Shown here: positions 31,643 to 43,389 of the stretch, one piece after another
How the letters are laid out: each line of letters begins with the position of its first letter
How positions within the stretch are numbered: position 1 is the first letter of the stretch
Source: Sycon ciliatum
Lineage: Eukaryota; Porifera; Calcarea; Leucosolenida; Sycettidae
Reading direction: 5' to 3'
DNA length: 64,000 nt
NCBI RefSeq assembly: GCF_964019385.1
Contig: NC_088645.1
Span: 4,912,904-4,976,903 of the forward strand
Notes under the pieces: model-generated
Seen by the model: the letters and a program-made list of their open reading frames with translations, nothing else
What the model was told of the DNA's origin: nothing
Databases searched by the model: none
Translations under genes and position numbers: made by a program

Positions 31643-31924
31643 TGTGGTGCACCCGTGAACATCGTACATAATTGCACTCTCATGTTTCTTTTTTTGCTAC
31701 TGCATCTCCTTGCATGGATGTGCGTACAACCTTACAGCATAGTACTTTTGATACTATGCATGCATGCATGTGTGTACTCCGTGCCCATAATCGACAGTGC
31801 ATGTCTCTTGTTGCTGTTCAGTCTTTTCCTTGGTAGTTTCCTGACGAGTCGTCCTCTCTCAGTCCTTCGTTGCATTATTCAATTTCAATATAACTAATCA
31901 TCACATAGACTTGATGATACCACA
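31643..31924 (+). repeat. Gypsy-2 5' LTR
   Basis: It is 282 bp, beginning TGTGGTGCACCC and ending ACCACA. The copy at 34893 is about 95% similar by eye. Confidence 0.9.
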
Positions 31925-32047
31925 TGGCGCAGTGAACTTGTTTTAGTAGCAGTTTCCATTAGTCTTTCTCAGGTCTGGGTCTTTAGTACCTCTGGCGCTT
32001 CGTCTCTCAAATAAAGTGAAATTATTTGAAATTATTTCCGTTTCGGC

Positions 32048-32815
32048 ATGGCGGAATCAGACCCACCGGTACTCAGCCCTGACATTGCTGACCTCACCCA
32101 GCTCATGAGACAGCAGATGGAGACCGCCGCCACCCGCGAGCAACACCTGATACAGCTCATGGAGCGAACTTTGAGGAGCATTTCGCAACCTCCACCACCG
32201 CAACGTCCACCCCCAGCCCCACCGGCAAGCGTACCTGCGGCGAGACCAGTTTCGGTCGATCGCCCTCTGTTACTTGCCTCTGCCTCTCTCGCAGAGTTTA
32301 CCGCATGGGAAGGTCTTTGGCAAGACTACGCCCGGTGCCAGCACCTGGATTCCCAGGACAATGCCACCAGAGTGGCAACGGTTCGTCAGTGCCTGGACGA
32401 GGACCTCCGGAGATTTCTTCGTGAGGGCACAATTCCTCTGGCTGACTACCACAATGACGACGATGTCATCCAGGCTGTACAGGCATACATTCGCGGCCAG
32501 CAGAACCCTCTGCTGGACTGGATCGCCTTCTATGCCCGCCAACAGCAGCATGGAGTGTCCTTCGATCACTACCTGACTTTCCTCAGGGAAATCCACAATT
32601 GCTGCGATTTCAGCGAAGCTGCACTCTGCAACTTCTGTTCAAGCAGAGTATGCCGCCAATGCCAGCAGGGACAGCGTACCAGGTACGACGAGACCATGCG
32701 TGATTGCCTGGTTACTGGCATTCAGCACTTCAACCTACCCACTAATCGTACCGACCTCCATTCCTTCCTCGGTCTGGTGAATCAGTGTGGAGAATTCACC
32801 CCACGGATATATTGA
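32048..32815 (+). pseudogene. Gypsy-2 gag joined to a pol fragment by deletion
   Basis: A 255-codon frame starts at an ATG. Capsid-like sequence (LAEFTAWEGLWQDYARCQHL ... RGQQNPLLDWIAFYARQQ) runs to RDCLVTGIQHF. It then passes directly to LPTNRTDLHSFLGLVNQCGEF, which belongs to the RT connection region. About 1.4 kb that would encode knuckles, protease and RT palm is therefore missing compared with Gypsy-1. The junction keeps the frame open. Confidence 0.8.
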
Positions 32816-33300
32816 CCTCGACGCTCCGCTACGTCCGCTATTGAAGACCACGAATGAGTTTGTGTGGGATGATGTCCACACCGCGGCTTTCAACGCCACA
32901 AAGTCTGAACTGATATCGCCGCCGACTCTCTCGTACTACCGTGCTGGTCACGACCTTCGGCTAGAGACCGACGCATCTGCCCTGAACGGACTTGGGTTCG
33001 TGTTAAGGCAACGCCAAGATACCCAGTGGCACATGCTGCAGTGTGGCAGCCGCTTTCTCACCGACGTAGAGACACGTTATGCCGTCATAGAACTGGAGTT
33101 ACTTGCTGAGGTTTGGGCTGTCCACAAGTGCTCCCTCTTTCTGTCCGGCATCCGATTCGATTTGTTCACTGACCACCGTTCATTGGTCCCGATTCTAAAC
33201 AAGTACACCCTGGATCAGATAGAAAATCCACGTCTGCTACGCCTCGCACTGAAGCTCTGATCATTTCAACTCGTCGCGCACTTGCGCAAGGGCAAAGAGA
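32816..33300 (+). pseudogene. Gypsy-2 RNase H
   Basis: The frame has LRLETDASALNGLGFVL, CGSRFLTDVETRYAVIELELLAEVW and FDLFTDHRSLVPILNKYT, a standard Gypsy RNase H with its acidic residues. It ends at a TGA at 33258-33260. The following RKGKENAFADALSRNP continues in another frame. Confidence 0.8.
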
Positions 33301-34734
33301 ATGCGTTTGCGGATGCACTGTCCCGTAACCCGGTCGACAAGCCGACCAGTGAGGAAGAATTCGGTGAAAGCTCAGCGCTCTCAGCATCAGCCATCAGAGC
33401 ATGTCTCCGCCAGGACGAGGATGGCCGAATTGCAGACCTCCGGCACTGCGAGCTCCTGGACGCTGCCCGTGCCGATGTTGACTATCAGGCCCTTCTCCAA
33501 GCCGTTCGTGAAGGTTTCCCTGATGATCAGCGCACTGTCGACTCAGCTGTGAAACCGTACTTCACTATCCGCGAGCATCTTTCAGTCGACGGTGATCTTG
33601 TCCTGAAAGGCAAATGTGGTCTCGCGTACCCTCCGCCCACGTGTCCTCCAGAATCTACATGCCTCCCACCAAGGCCTCAACCGCACACAGCGTCGAGATC
33701 GACAAGTCGTACACTGGCCACACTTGTCGAATGACATCGCCCAAGTCGTTTGCAGTTGCGAACAGTGTCGCTTGCACGCTCCGTTTCAGTGTAAGGAACC
33801 GATGCGTGTCAACGCTGACCGCCGTCTCACCCTGCCATTCCAGTCAACCTGTGCCGACTTATTTTCTTGTCAAGGGTGGGAATACCTGGTTTACGTCGAC
33901 CGTCACACTGGCTGGCCTTGCATCGCCAAGATCGGCCGCACTGCATCTTCTGCTGATGTGATCTGTGTGTTCCGTGGCTGGTTTGCCGACGTCGGTGTCC
34001 CCAGCATCCTCACTACTGATGGTGGGCCGCAGTTTTCATCACGTCGCTTCGCTGAATTTTGCACCCGATGGCAAGTTTAGCACTCCACGCCTTCACCTCA
34101 TTATCCTCAGTCTAACGGCTATGCCGAAGCCGCCGTGAAAGCGATGAAGTCCCTTGTGTTGAAGACCACGTCCGACGGTAACTTTGACGTCGATGAGTTC
34201 AGACGCGCATTGTTAGAATGGCGCAACACCCCCCGAGAAAATGGTCAGAGACCAGCCCAAGCACTGTTTGGTCGACCATCGTCCTCCTTCGTGACAGCTC
34301 ATCATCTCAGCTTTGCTCCTGATTGGCAAGCCAAAGCCACCGATGTTGACAAGCGCTCTGCCGCTCAGTCTGCCACCCAAGAACAGCATTATGATGAGTT
34401 TGCCAGATCACTGTCCCCACTTCGCATTGGCATGCGGGTTGACATCCAAGATCCGCGCACCAAACTCTGGCGCACCACCGGCGTGGTCGCCGCCATTGGT
34501 TGCAACCGGGACTATATGGTGGAGTTACCCAGCGGCCGTGTTTACTGGCGCAACCGTCGCTTTCTCAAGCCTGCCCCTGCCGTAGCCCGTCCTGCTCCAC
34601 CTGCAGACACCTCCCTGGCTGAGCCCGCAGCACCGCAGCAGCCTTGTGTGCAGCAGCCTCGTTATAGCCAACGGTCTCGCCAAGCACCAGAGCGTTTGAA
34701 CATTTCGTCCACAGCATCTAAGTCCTATGCTTGA
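33282..34734 (+). pseudogene. Gypsy-2 integrase
   Basis: Frame one (33282-33615) holds the linker. After a frameshift, 33616-34080 holds LHASHQGLNRTQRRDRQVVH, a CxxC pair (SCEQCRLHAP) and catalytic aspartates in CADLF and LTTDGGPQFSS, ending at a TAG. The rest (34081-34734) has SPHYPQSNGYAEAAVK with the glutamate and the C-terminal GVVAAIG and VYWRNRRFLKP. The DDE triad is visible but the gene is broken by one frameshift and one stop. Confidence 0.8.
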
Positions 34735-34892
34735 CTCTACCTACCTGTACCTCACACTCTTGCTACAAGTAGTTGGTATTGGTATCACGCTTCATTAGTG
34801 TTTACTTTCTTTTCTCTCACTTCTGTTTTTTCCTTCTCGTTAATGGGAGATAAACAGCCCCGATTTTCCGCTTGTTTATCTCAGAAGGGGCG

Positions 34893-35166
34893 GGTGGTGT
34901 ACCCGTGTTCATCGTACATATTTGCACTCTCATGTTTCTTATTATGCTACTGCATCTCCTTGCATGGACGTGCGTACAACCTTCCAGCATACTACTCATA
35001 CTATGCATGCATGTGTGTACTCCGTGCCCATAATCGACAGTGCATGTCTCTTGTTGCTGTTCAGTCTTTCCTTGGTAGTTTCCTGACGAGTCGTCCTCTC
35101 TCAGTCCTTCGTTGCATTATTCTATTTCAATATAACTAATCATCACATAGTCTTGATGATACCACA
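34893..35166 (+). repeat. Gypsy-2 3' LTR
   Basis: It is 274 bp and aligned with the 5' LTR. Its first base is G instead of T, and it is followed by the duplication GCCTG. Confidence 0.9.
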
Positions 35167-35442
35167 GCCTGTTGGGAGTAGTTCGAGTTACTGCTGATAG
35201 CTCTGCTCTCCCTCCCCGTGAAGTTCAGTAATCCTCACGTAGTATCACAGATACATCCTCTCCCCCCCCCCCCCCCGTTTACTCGCAGTTATTAGTATCC
35301 TATCCTCTTACTATGTGCTTCCATAGCTTTTACTATGTTCTTCCATAGTCACTTCTACGCTAAGCCTTCGCCGTCATTTTATTGGGTCGTCATCCCGTTT
35401 GTATGTGCGAAGTGAAATAAAACCAACCAACCAACCAATCTT

Positions 35443-37062
35443 CAGTCTGCTCAAGTATTCATCGACATCGAAAACGAGGCGGCTGTATGGTGCATCAACA
35501 AAATGCGATGAACCACCAGCCCGGAGCTGAACAGCGAAGTCCAACAACTGTGGCAATGGTGCCTGGAGACGGACATCACCATCAGAGCCCAGCACCGGCC
35601 AGGCGAATTGAATGTGGAAGCCGACTTTTGGTAACAGCAAAAGGGAGCAGCACAGTAGATGCTCCACCGGGGAGTCTTTCAGAGGCTAGCCAATCAACTT
35701 GCTTTTCCTCTGGAAGTGGATCTATTACCTTCATGCACGGCTGCCCAGCTACCCCGATTTATGAGCTGAAAACCAGATCCCATCGTGGAGGACCAATGCT
35801 CTCAGCTTCACATGGCCCGACCTGCGTACCTGCTTCCTCCGCTCTGCCTCCTAACGAGGTGTCTGAGGAAGATTCAGAGGGAGGAGGTAACTCAGTGTGT
35901 GTTAGCTGCCCCAATGTGGAGAGGAGTCCTATGGTTTCTCCTCCTACTGAGCCTCTGTGTCGAACAACCAATAATGCTGCTTCATCACTCTGGGCTACTC
36001 ATGAACGAGCAGGGAAATGTCCACCCCTCATGGAAGCAAGACAGCTGCGCCTAGTTTCTTGGCAGCTGTCCGGCATACATGGCAGCATCAACAACTTTCA
36101 GCAGATGTGTCGTCGCCCCTCAGTTCTTCTTGGCTGAGGAAACATTACAAATCAGCTTGGTCACTGTGGTGCTAGTGGTGATGTCAAATGGACATTAATC
36201 CCGCTTCGAATCTTCCGGCAAATCAACTGGCATGCAGTACCTTACGGACCAAGTGACGGTAGGGAAGTCATACCAGACCATTGGAGTGTACCACTCTGCA
36301 CTATTCAATACCCTGCAGCCGATGGGGGGCCAAGTGACCGGCCAACACTCGCTTGTCTCCCGGTTGATGTGTGGAATTTATCAAAAACATCTACCTATGC
36401 CTCGCAATTCGGTTACTTGGGAACCGGCAATCCCGCTAGGCACTCTCCAGTCTCGGCCCCGGTGAAGGATCTGTCGCTGGGAGAATCACATCCTAAGCAT
36501 GTGCTTTCGACTGTCTATAACGGCTGATTTCAGGGCATATGAGCTCCGGCATCTGTCAGCCGACTCCATTGGTTTCTCTTCGGAAGGTGTCTCACTGCAA
36601 TTGTGGACATTAACTAAGATAGAGCACTCTTGCAGATTTAAAAGAGTCTTCGTAGCCATATATCAGTTGGAGGCAGCTTGCCCTGTAGTTTACTTGGAAG
36701 CATACGTGGAACACACAAAGTCTTTAAGACCCTCTGGTACTCAGCAGTACTTCAGCTTAGCTCGTAAGCCACATCGTGCGGTATCAGCTGCTACAATTTC
36801 TCGCTGGCTGGTGTCCGTGTTATCCACCGCTGGCATTGACACGTTGGTGTTCAAAGGGCATTCAATCCGAGCCGCTGCATCGTCGACGGATGCAGCTGCT
36901 GGTCTGTCAGCTGAGTTCCTGTGCGTCGTTGGCTGGAAACAAGAGTCTATGCTCCAGTGCGTCTATCTCAGAGATCCCATGCCTGCTGCGTCAGTCCACA
37001 TTCGGCAGGAGCTCGCAACTGGAGTATTAACTGCTGCTGTGCCAGCATCTACACAGCCCTGA
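35443..37062 (+). pseudogene. DIRS RNase H end and tyrosine recombinase
   Basis: The sequence resumes with AQVFIDIENEAAVWCINKM (RNase H) and reaches IRAQHRPGELNVEAD before stops. A linker runs to about 36200. The recombinase N-terminal core-binding part is at 36232-36465 (GKSYQTIGVYHSALFNTL). After a stop, the catalytic part is at 36499-37062, with arginine in RAYELRHL, GHSIRAAASS (HxxR), GWKQE and the nucleophile region CVYLRDP. All recombinase catalytic residues that can be recognised are kept, but stops separate the domains. Confidence 0.75.
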
Positions 37063-38429
37063 AACAATGCTGACATTGTGCTTGTTCATCTACGTCATGA
37101 TGGTGTGGATGTGTGCAAACATATACAGTGACTATGCTATACAAATCCATTATTTGTTTTACAAGTATCTGCATGGTGTATGCATTACAAGTAATCACAG
37201 GACAGCCAGTGCTGGAGTCTCGCTGTACTAGATTTATGAATATTTTTTCCTGAATTTGCTTCGTGTGGCCACACCATTGGTTGGTGTTAGGCCATTGTGT
37301 TATTTTCCAGCCAGGGTGTTCTGGTTTTCCGAGTCATAAATATTATCACTGACACTCGTACTTCCTCCGGAAACAAAACCTTCGTGACCTTTTCACATGG
37401 CTTTTCAAGGAGTTACTGTGCTCAACAGAAGTGTTCTTTTCGAAGAGAAACACTTCAACATATCTACAATATCTACAGAATAGATTAGTGGGAGTAGAAT
37501 TTCAGTCTGGGTCACCATCGCTCGACTCATCACCGCTGAAACCGTTCTAAGTGGCAGGTCGATCAACGCAATGTTGTATGTCGCGGAGAAGCTTCTCGGT
37601 GTCCCTGATCATCTTCGCTGTTATCTGAAAGCCTTCTCCAACACTCGGCGGAGACCACGGTAGCACTGCAGCGGTGGTACTCATTACCGCCTCCGCTCTC
37701 GCTCCAGGATGCCCCGGACCAACAAACACAGGCAAAGCCAAACATTTCAAATTTCTCTCTCTGCATTTTGGAGTTTTGACATCTTGCCGACCTGTTGGCA
37801 TGCCGACAGATGTTTTGGGGATGGCGAAGATTTCAAAACGCTAGCTGCTATTGCTATTCATTTTCCACTCTTCTTGCTCCTGGATGCCATTGTCCTGATT
37901 TTTCAAGTTCTGAACTAAAAAATAGCAGCGACGAGCAGTGAGCACATTGCTTTTCTTCGCATTGCGTCAGGTGGACGAAAATGAAAAACATGTTCGCTTT
38001 GCTTTGATTACAGCGTCGCCACCCTTGCTCTTTGACGACTGTCGGCTCTCCAGAACATGAATCATGCTTTCCTACAATTACGAAATGTCATGTCAGTGTT
38101 TCAGGCTGACATAACCAGAGAAAAAGAGCGAAATAACAGCAGAGTAGTAGTGTACCAGTGAAAAAAGTCACGAAGTTTTTGTTTCCGAAAGAAGAAGTAG
38201 CCATTAGTGCATAAGATAACTGCTGCCATGGAGGCCGGTTGATATGAAAATTTAAAAAGATCACGGCTCGCGAGAGACTCGCCTGGAAGCCGAGTTTTCC
38301 GCATCCGCCGTGGGAACGCCACCACCCTCTAGAATCAAGGCGCAGATGCAGCGCCTAAACGGTGGGAGCTGAGTAGATCAGACCCACCACAATGTGGTCA
38401 AAACCGAAATCCCATTAGCTGCATCCATG
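37063..38429. other. 1.4 kb without a recognised gene
   Basis: This probably includes the DIRS 3' region and host intron. A minus frame at 37547-37801 (84 codons) has no recognised family. No exon borders could be supported. Confidence 0.35.
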
Positions 38430-38910
38430 TTATAGGGGATTCACACACACACGGGTAAACCTGAGGTCACGGGACAAGGTAAAAGTTCAGACCTTCGGTC
38501 AAAGGAGTGGGGCTGTTCACACCCGTTGTCAGTTTTCCCTTGGCCGCACGTTTGGCCATGAACTTGTGGCGGGGCCACTAAAAAAATAATCTGTACTGCA
38601 TTTTTGTAGTACATTCTGTACTGTATCTTGCATTCACCATGCACGATTTTCCTATGGGCACTGTCTGAAAATGCAAGTTGCGATGCACTCGTACTTCAAG
38701 TGCAACTAAGGTTCAGAGTTCTCGCCAAATATAAGATCTACGCATGCGCGTCTTATAGCCATGGGATTTTTCCCTTGACAAACGCCCTGAGGCCCACGGC
38801 CACGGCTTTGCCAATGTTTTCCCGAGAGGTTCTTCCTTTCCCCAGTACCATAGTTTCCATACCAATTTTCCCATAACCGTGGTTTTACCCATGTGTGTGA
38901 ATCCCCTATA
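38430..38910. mobile_element. MITE with about 40-bp terminal inverted repeats (complete copy)
   Basis: Both ends read TATAGGGGATTCACACACA inward, with matching GGGTAAA(A)CC beyond. It is about 480 bp with no coding capacity. The left inverted repeat contains the breakpoint of the 5.95-kb duplication: the second copy (44397 on) begins inside it, with CACACGGG. Confidence 0.75.
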
Positions 38911-38917
38911 ACCCTCT

Positions 38918-38987
38918 GCAGGCAGGCATAGTGGGATGGTCTAAGACCATGATTGAGAAACAGAGGGTACCAGGTTCAAGTCCTGCA
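38918..38987 (+). mobile_element. tRNA-Leu/Ser-like SINE head (in duplication copy 1)
   Basis: The ends TGCAGG and CCTGCA pair. An A-box-like TAGTGGGATGGTCTAAG and a B box GGTTCAAGTCC are present, with a TTGAGAA loop between. It lies eight bases after the MITE. The stem bases are poor, so it is a tRNA-derived SINE and not a tRNA gene. The element body probably extends to about 39140. It has an identical copy at 44867-44937. Confidence 0.5.
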
Positions 38988-39855
38988 TGGAAGCGGAAGG
39001 AATTTTTCCAGCCGTGCTGCGACCCACAGTTGATTGGGATCTCGTGGCCTGGCCGGTTGACATGCACTGTGAAATATACACTGTTATAATTATTGAAGTT
39101 CGAAGCTCCGACATGCAATTGCACATTTCACAGGCAATGATGCATTTTGATGTGAAGTGAAAATTGTATGAGGGGCAGAGAGCGGATATGAAACAGTCCC
39201 ACTCGGGTACCCTCCCTAGTAAGACCTCTATAGCGCTGAAAAAAGAGTGAAGACGAAGCCAGAGTTTCCGTGTTTGAGCTGATGGATCACTTGTGGGGTA
39301 GTTTTCTTTTACGAGATTTTTCTTTTCAAATTTCAAAATCTAGAGCAAAGGAAAACCCGGTTCAGGGTTGGTATACACTGTTTTATATCCGTACTTTGCT
39401 CCTCATACCATGCCCACTTCACATCAATTGCTGTGAAATGGGCAATTATTTTCAAAAGTAAAATTAATGCAAGGGCGCGCTAGCTTGTACCTAGAGCTTG
39501 TCCAGGTCCACCACGTCTCGTCATGCAGGTCAGCTACCTTTCTCTCTTTCTTTTTTGTATGCGTTCCTTTTTCGTCAAATTTATTTTCGGTGTATTTATT
39601 TCGTGAAGTTTTTTGTAGTGTGTGCGCGCGTGTGTTCATAAAATATTACTAAATTAGAGATCCGATCATGGTGAGCCACGCTCTAATTTTTGATGTTTAG
39701 CAGAAGTGCAACTACGCTATTTTTAGCCATGCAAGCAGTATCAGTAGGTTCCTGGTCACGTCTAGTTTCTTATCTTTAGACTTAGAGAAGTACAGGAACA
39801 ATAACTGTAATGCATGATACTAGTAAACACTTTTGTGAGATCCGTGCGTACGTGC

Positions 39856-39896
<41 letters not shown>
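39856..39896. repeat. (TG)n microsatellite, duplication copy 1
   Basis: About 20 TG units. The copy-2 tract (45806-45850) is 4 bp longer. Confidence 0.9.
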
Positions 39897-39899
<3 letters not shown>

Positions 39900-40001
39900 T
39901 CTGTTTTTTCTCCCTCAGTCATTTTTTATCTTTTTCTCTCTTTTTTCTTTCTTTTTTTTCTCAGCGAGGACGCGGCATTCTTTTTTCATGGAGGGGTGGT
40001 A

Positions 40002-40337
40002 TGTTAGGCCCACAAGTAACTACAGTATATTAATTCATATAATTCATTAGTTCATGCATTATTCATTTGGCCTGGGTAGCTACTTGCGCGTGGATGTTTG
40101 CCATGGCTACCCAGACCCTTTATATTGCGTTGCTTCTCTCTTCAACTCTCTCTCTCCTCAATAAGCTCTCTTCAACTCTCTCTCTCTCTCTTCAGTAAGC
40201 CCTCTAAAATAATCTCCCTCTTCAATAATCACCATGTAGTCGTTTCGTTCGTCCTGGTCTTAGTCGTCCCGTATATAATAAAAGTCGTTCGAGCAACATA
40301 CCTGTTCCCGTTGTCAGTCTCTTGTTCGCACTCAACA
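40002..40337 (+). repeat. Possible solo LTR (duplication copy 1)
   Basis: It starts TGTTAGGCCC and ends CTCAACA. It has a TATA-like TTTATATTG, CTCTCT-rich middle and AATAAAA near 40278, an arrangement typical of LTRs. No target duplication was seen and no partner LTR is present, so the call is tentative. Confidence 0.35.
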
Positions 40338-40992
40338 GTCGTTTAAAAAAAACACCCTGGCTGGCTGCTCCGCTACTCTAGTCAATCGCACAGAATCAGT
40401 GCACGAATCGGCTATGCAGCTTCAAAAGCGTCCATACTCCCACAGTAGCGAGGGAAGGTTGCAGCTCACACTCCACATTCCTTTTGCTGAAAGCTCTGTT
40501 GTGTTTTTGAGTGTTGCATTTTTTGAAGAAGAGTGTACTTCTATGGTGTAGCTTTCACAGTTCTGCTCCGTCTACTTCAAGTAGCTTTCTCTTCACAGTG
40601 AAAGGCGAGTTTGTAGCGTTGAAACCACTCGCGCCAGAGCGGCTAAGTGATTTTGTTCCACACCTAGAATCGAAGTCATTTGAGCTCCGTACTCCCTATC
40701 AGTCGCCAAGTAAAATGGCGAGTGCTCAACATGGCTACCTAGTTGGAGGGCTTGACTTTGCACATGGGTGTTGTCTGCACCCACGCATCACACATTCTGC
40801 ATAATTCACTGGCCTGTCAATCAATTATATTGAAAGCTTTCGGTCCGGATCTCGCCACTGCATGACTCAGTTACAACCAGTTATGACCAGTAGCTTTAGA
40901 CGTCATCTTCGCTTTGGACGTCAACATCGCTCCAGCAAAGCCGCAGTGTCTTGAAAGTATTGCTAAAACATGTATGGCAGCTATCTGTCATG

Positions 40993-41392
40993 TTCAAAGC
41001 AAGACCAGCATGTCCAGTAGTTCAAAGCTAGACCAACATGTCCAGTAGTTCAAAGCTAGACCAACATGTCCAGTAGTTCAAAGCTATACCAACATGTCCA
41101 GTAGTTCAAAGCTAGACCAACATGTCCAGTAGTTCAAAGCTAGACCAACATGTCCAGTAGTTCAAAGCTAGACCAACATGTCCAGTAGTTCAAAGCTAGA
41201 CCAACATGTCCAGTAGTTCATAGCTAGACCAGCATGTCCAGTAGTTCAAAGCTAGACCAACATGTCCAGTAGTTCATAGATAGACCAACATGTCCAGTAG
41301 TTCAAAGCTAGTCTAACATGTCCAGTAGTTCAAAGCTAGACCAACATGTCCAGTAGTTGATAGCTAGTCCAGCATGTCCAGTAGTTCATACT
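40993..41392. repeat. 28-bp satellite array (duplication copy 1)
   Basis: About 14 head-to-tail units of AGTTCAAAGCTAGACCAACA plus TGTCCAGT occur, with scattered substitutions. There are no spacers, so it is not CRISPR-like. Confidence 0.95.
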
Positions 41393-41929
41393 ATACACCC
41401 TCCTTCAGGTCAGCGTCCTTTTTCTCCCAGCCAACGCCCTTACCAGTATTAGTATGGAGTCATGCTCACACACTCGGATTGCGCCCAAATTATCTGCCAG
41501 AACTACAACTTTGGCCCCAGTATAAGTCCTGCCGCTTCCACTATAACCACTCTCGATAACTGTGCTCCAAGACTGGTACAAAAGCCTTTAACACTTCCCA
41601 GTAAGATCACTAACTCCTTTGTTTACCCTCAGAAATAACCTTGCACACTTCCACTTTTCGCTCACCTTTGAATGTTGCCCGTTTTTTGTCCTTCCTATGT
41701 ATCGAATTAGACTCATATTTTCGTGAATTATTCTGCATGGCTTGAATCATGGGTTTATTGTCAGCTTCTAATTAATTTTACCTTTCCAGCAAATGTCACT
41801 TCTCTGAATCTCTCTTCTGCTGCCACACACGCTTAGCTATATCTGACCATTTCACTACCTCATTTAATCACAGGGGAGACTAAGTCTTCCTTACTTCACC
41901 CCTATTATTTTTACGCAATGTAATGTTCA

Positions 41930-42640
41930 GGCATTGGTGCAGTGCCAAAGAAAAATGGAAAGATGCACGTGATTCACCTCACGTCCAGGCCACTTGGGAA
42001 TAGTTTCAATGACGGTATGCTTATCATAGTATGGCTGGTATATGGTACCATTCAGCACACTGACTTACTTCGGATATCAACATTACTTCCACCATCCAGT
42101 GCGACTCTTTTTCTCAGCACAGCCTCGAGTCCCTTATGGTGAAGCTCTCCTCTGCAGCACGTTGGGTTGTGCCGGGCCGTAAGTTTCCACAATGTCTCTG
42201 GTCTTGTTGCAGCAGGTATCAAAAGCCTCTCAACAAGATACAGTAAAACCGGACCTAACCGGACACCCTTGCTGCAGCGAAAACCGTCATGATATATCAG
42301 AATTCCGCTTGGTCCAAGGATGCATGTTTGATCCACAGTACTTTGGTGCAGAAACATCCGGTCAATACAAGATTCTGCTTCGGACAAGGTTGGGCAAACA
42401 CAGGTTGTACTGTAGCTCTTAACTCTGATGCTATGGAAGATATCAGGTTGTGGCAGCATCTACTGCAACACTGGATTGGTAAATCATTTTTCCTGCATTC
42501 CGACTGGCCTCCATTGCCGAATCTACAACTATAATAATATTTGGATGCAAGTGGTTCTCGTGTCTGGGAAGTCTACAGGAATGTCTGCCTGGTGTATCAA
42601 TGGCACCTGGACAAGTGAAGAAGTAGAAAGAGAGACATCA
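41930..42640 (+). pseudogene. Decayed DIRS-like RT/RNase H fragment (duplication copy 1)
   Basis: The first part reads GAVPKKNGKMHVIHLTSRPLG and NSFNDGM, an RT finger motif of DIRS-like enzymes. After an inserted MITE (42241-42412), the sequence continues DIRLWQHLLQHWIGKSFFL and, in a shifted frame, LDASGSRVWEVY and VYQWHLD, matching RNase H (DASG box). The palm with its catalytic aspartates is absent. Several stops occur. Confidence 0.55.
42241..42412. mobile_element. pogo/Tigger-like MITE inside the RT fragment (copy 1)
   Basis: The ends CAGTAAAACC and GGTTGTACTG are inverted and flanked by TA on both sides. It is 172 bp and splits the RT/RNase H pseudogene. It has an identical copy at 48195-48366. 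Confidence 0.65.
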
Positions 42641-42849
42641 TGTGGCATGTGCCTTATGCCTTGCCAATTGTTTGCACCACCTGGTACGATGATGAGGCAA
42701 AGCTATGTACAGTGCATCCTCGTTCACTGCACTAATGAAGTAGTTGTAGATTATGTAAAGTCGGACTGTAGCAAATCATTCCCAGCGATGCAACTACTCC
42801 TCATTGGCAGACAGGAGACCTTTATGAGAACGAAGAGAAATTAAAATAC

Positions 42850-43380
42850 AGTTGAAACGGTAGGAATGAACATTTGTCTCTGCCAAACACAACTTTACTA
42901 TTCAGCCACCCAAATGTCACGGAGAAGAAACTTGACTGCCGAGTCTTTGTCACGTTTCTTTAGAAGGGCATCTTGGTAGCTCACTCCGGTGCGAAGAACC
43001 TACCGGACGATGTGATCTTGCCCCGATACATGGGGAAGTAAGCTAGTATGCTGGATGTGTTATATCTTCTAATGCAGGACACACCTATTCGACTGGCGAT
43101 ATACACACGCTCCCCCGCGCACACCTGGGCATACCAAATTTTTCCAACGCACATGCACTCACAAGCAATTGATATGTTGTGTTGGGGGTTACAATCATTT
43201 CCTTTTGGATATGGATGTTAGAAGAATATGCTCAGTGCAGTTTCCAAGTTCGAGGGAAGTTGTGAACGGAAAAGCAGTTAGCAGTTTAATGTTTTGGACA
43301 TAATAGTATTAATTTTGATTATAGACTGGCTCTAAGGAAGCAATCGATAACTGTTGCACCATGATATCATCACATATTTT
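42850..43380. other. No recognised gene (duplication copy 1)
   Basis: There are no frames or motifs of note. The stretch leads into the 48-bp minisatellite. Confidence 0.4.
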
Positions 43381-43389
43381 GATCTTCAG

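Larger units (their letters stand above)
31643..35166 (+). mobile_element. Ty3/Gypsy LTR retrotransposon 2 (internal deletion)
   Basis: LTRs lie at 31643-31924 and 34893-35166 and end GATACCACA. The 5-bp target duplication GCCTG is at 31638-31642 and 35167-35171. The primer-binding-site candidate TGGCGCAGTGAAC is close to that of Gypsy-1, and the polypurine tract is AGAAGGGGCGGG. Protein similarity to Gypsy-1 is clear but distant. Zinc knuckles, protease and most of RT are deleted. Confidence 0.9.
25870..35437 (+). mobile_element. 5'-truncated non-LTR retrotransposon, itself split by two Gypsy elements
   Basis: The left end follows GATCTT at 25864-25869 and the right end precedes ATCTT at 35438-35442, a short target duplication within DIRS RNase H. 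Coding pieces are 25870-26084 (ALAGWLKSRGLILNAAKSQ ... LDVHLDNRLDWDTH), 31104-31642 (TKVDKKIGALWRARR ... RLQTAQNRAIRCIDG ... VADALLWNALPGEVRTITRLPEF) and a 3' untranslated part at 35172-35437. It ends in AATAAAACC and an (AACC)n tail. This is the RT thumb/C-terminal region of Jockey/CR1-like elements. Confidence 0.8.
22573..37062 (+). mobile_element. DIRS-type retrotransposon, decayed, interrupted by nested elements
   Basis: In order on the + strand it has a gag-like region (22573-about 24950), RT (24950-25630) and RNase H (25633-25869 and 35443 onward). The tyrosine recombinase region is 36232-37062. The RNase H is split by a non-LTR element (25870-35437) at a short duplicated ATCTT. DIRS elements combine RT/RNase H with a tyrosine recombinase in place of an integrase. 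Terminal inverted repeats were not located, so the outer limits are coding limits only. Confidence 0.75.

Noticed and set aside
37547-37801. 84-codon minus frame as a host exon
   Set aside because: No splice sites could be supported and no domain is recognisable.
38918-38987. Functional tRNA-Leu gene
   Set aside because: The end stem and boxes are good, but anticodon and variable arms do not fold convincingly. It is kept as a SINE head only.
40993-41392. 28-bp repeats as a possible CRISPR array
   Set aside because: Units are directly adjacent with no spacers, there are no cas genes, and the context is eukaryotic.
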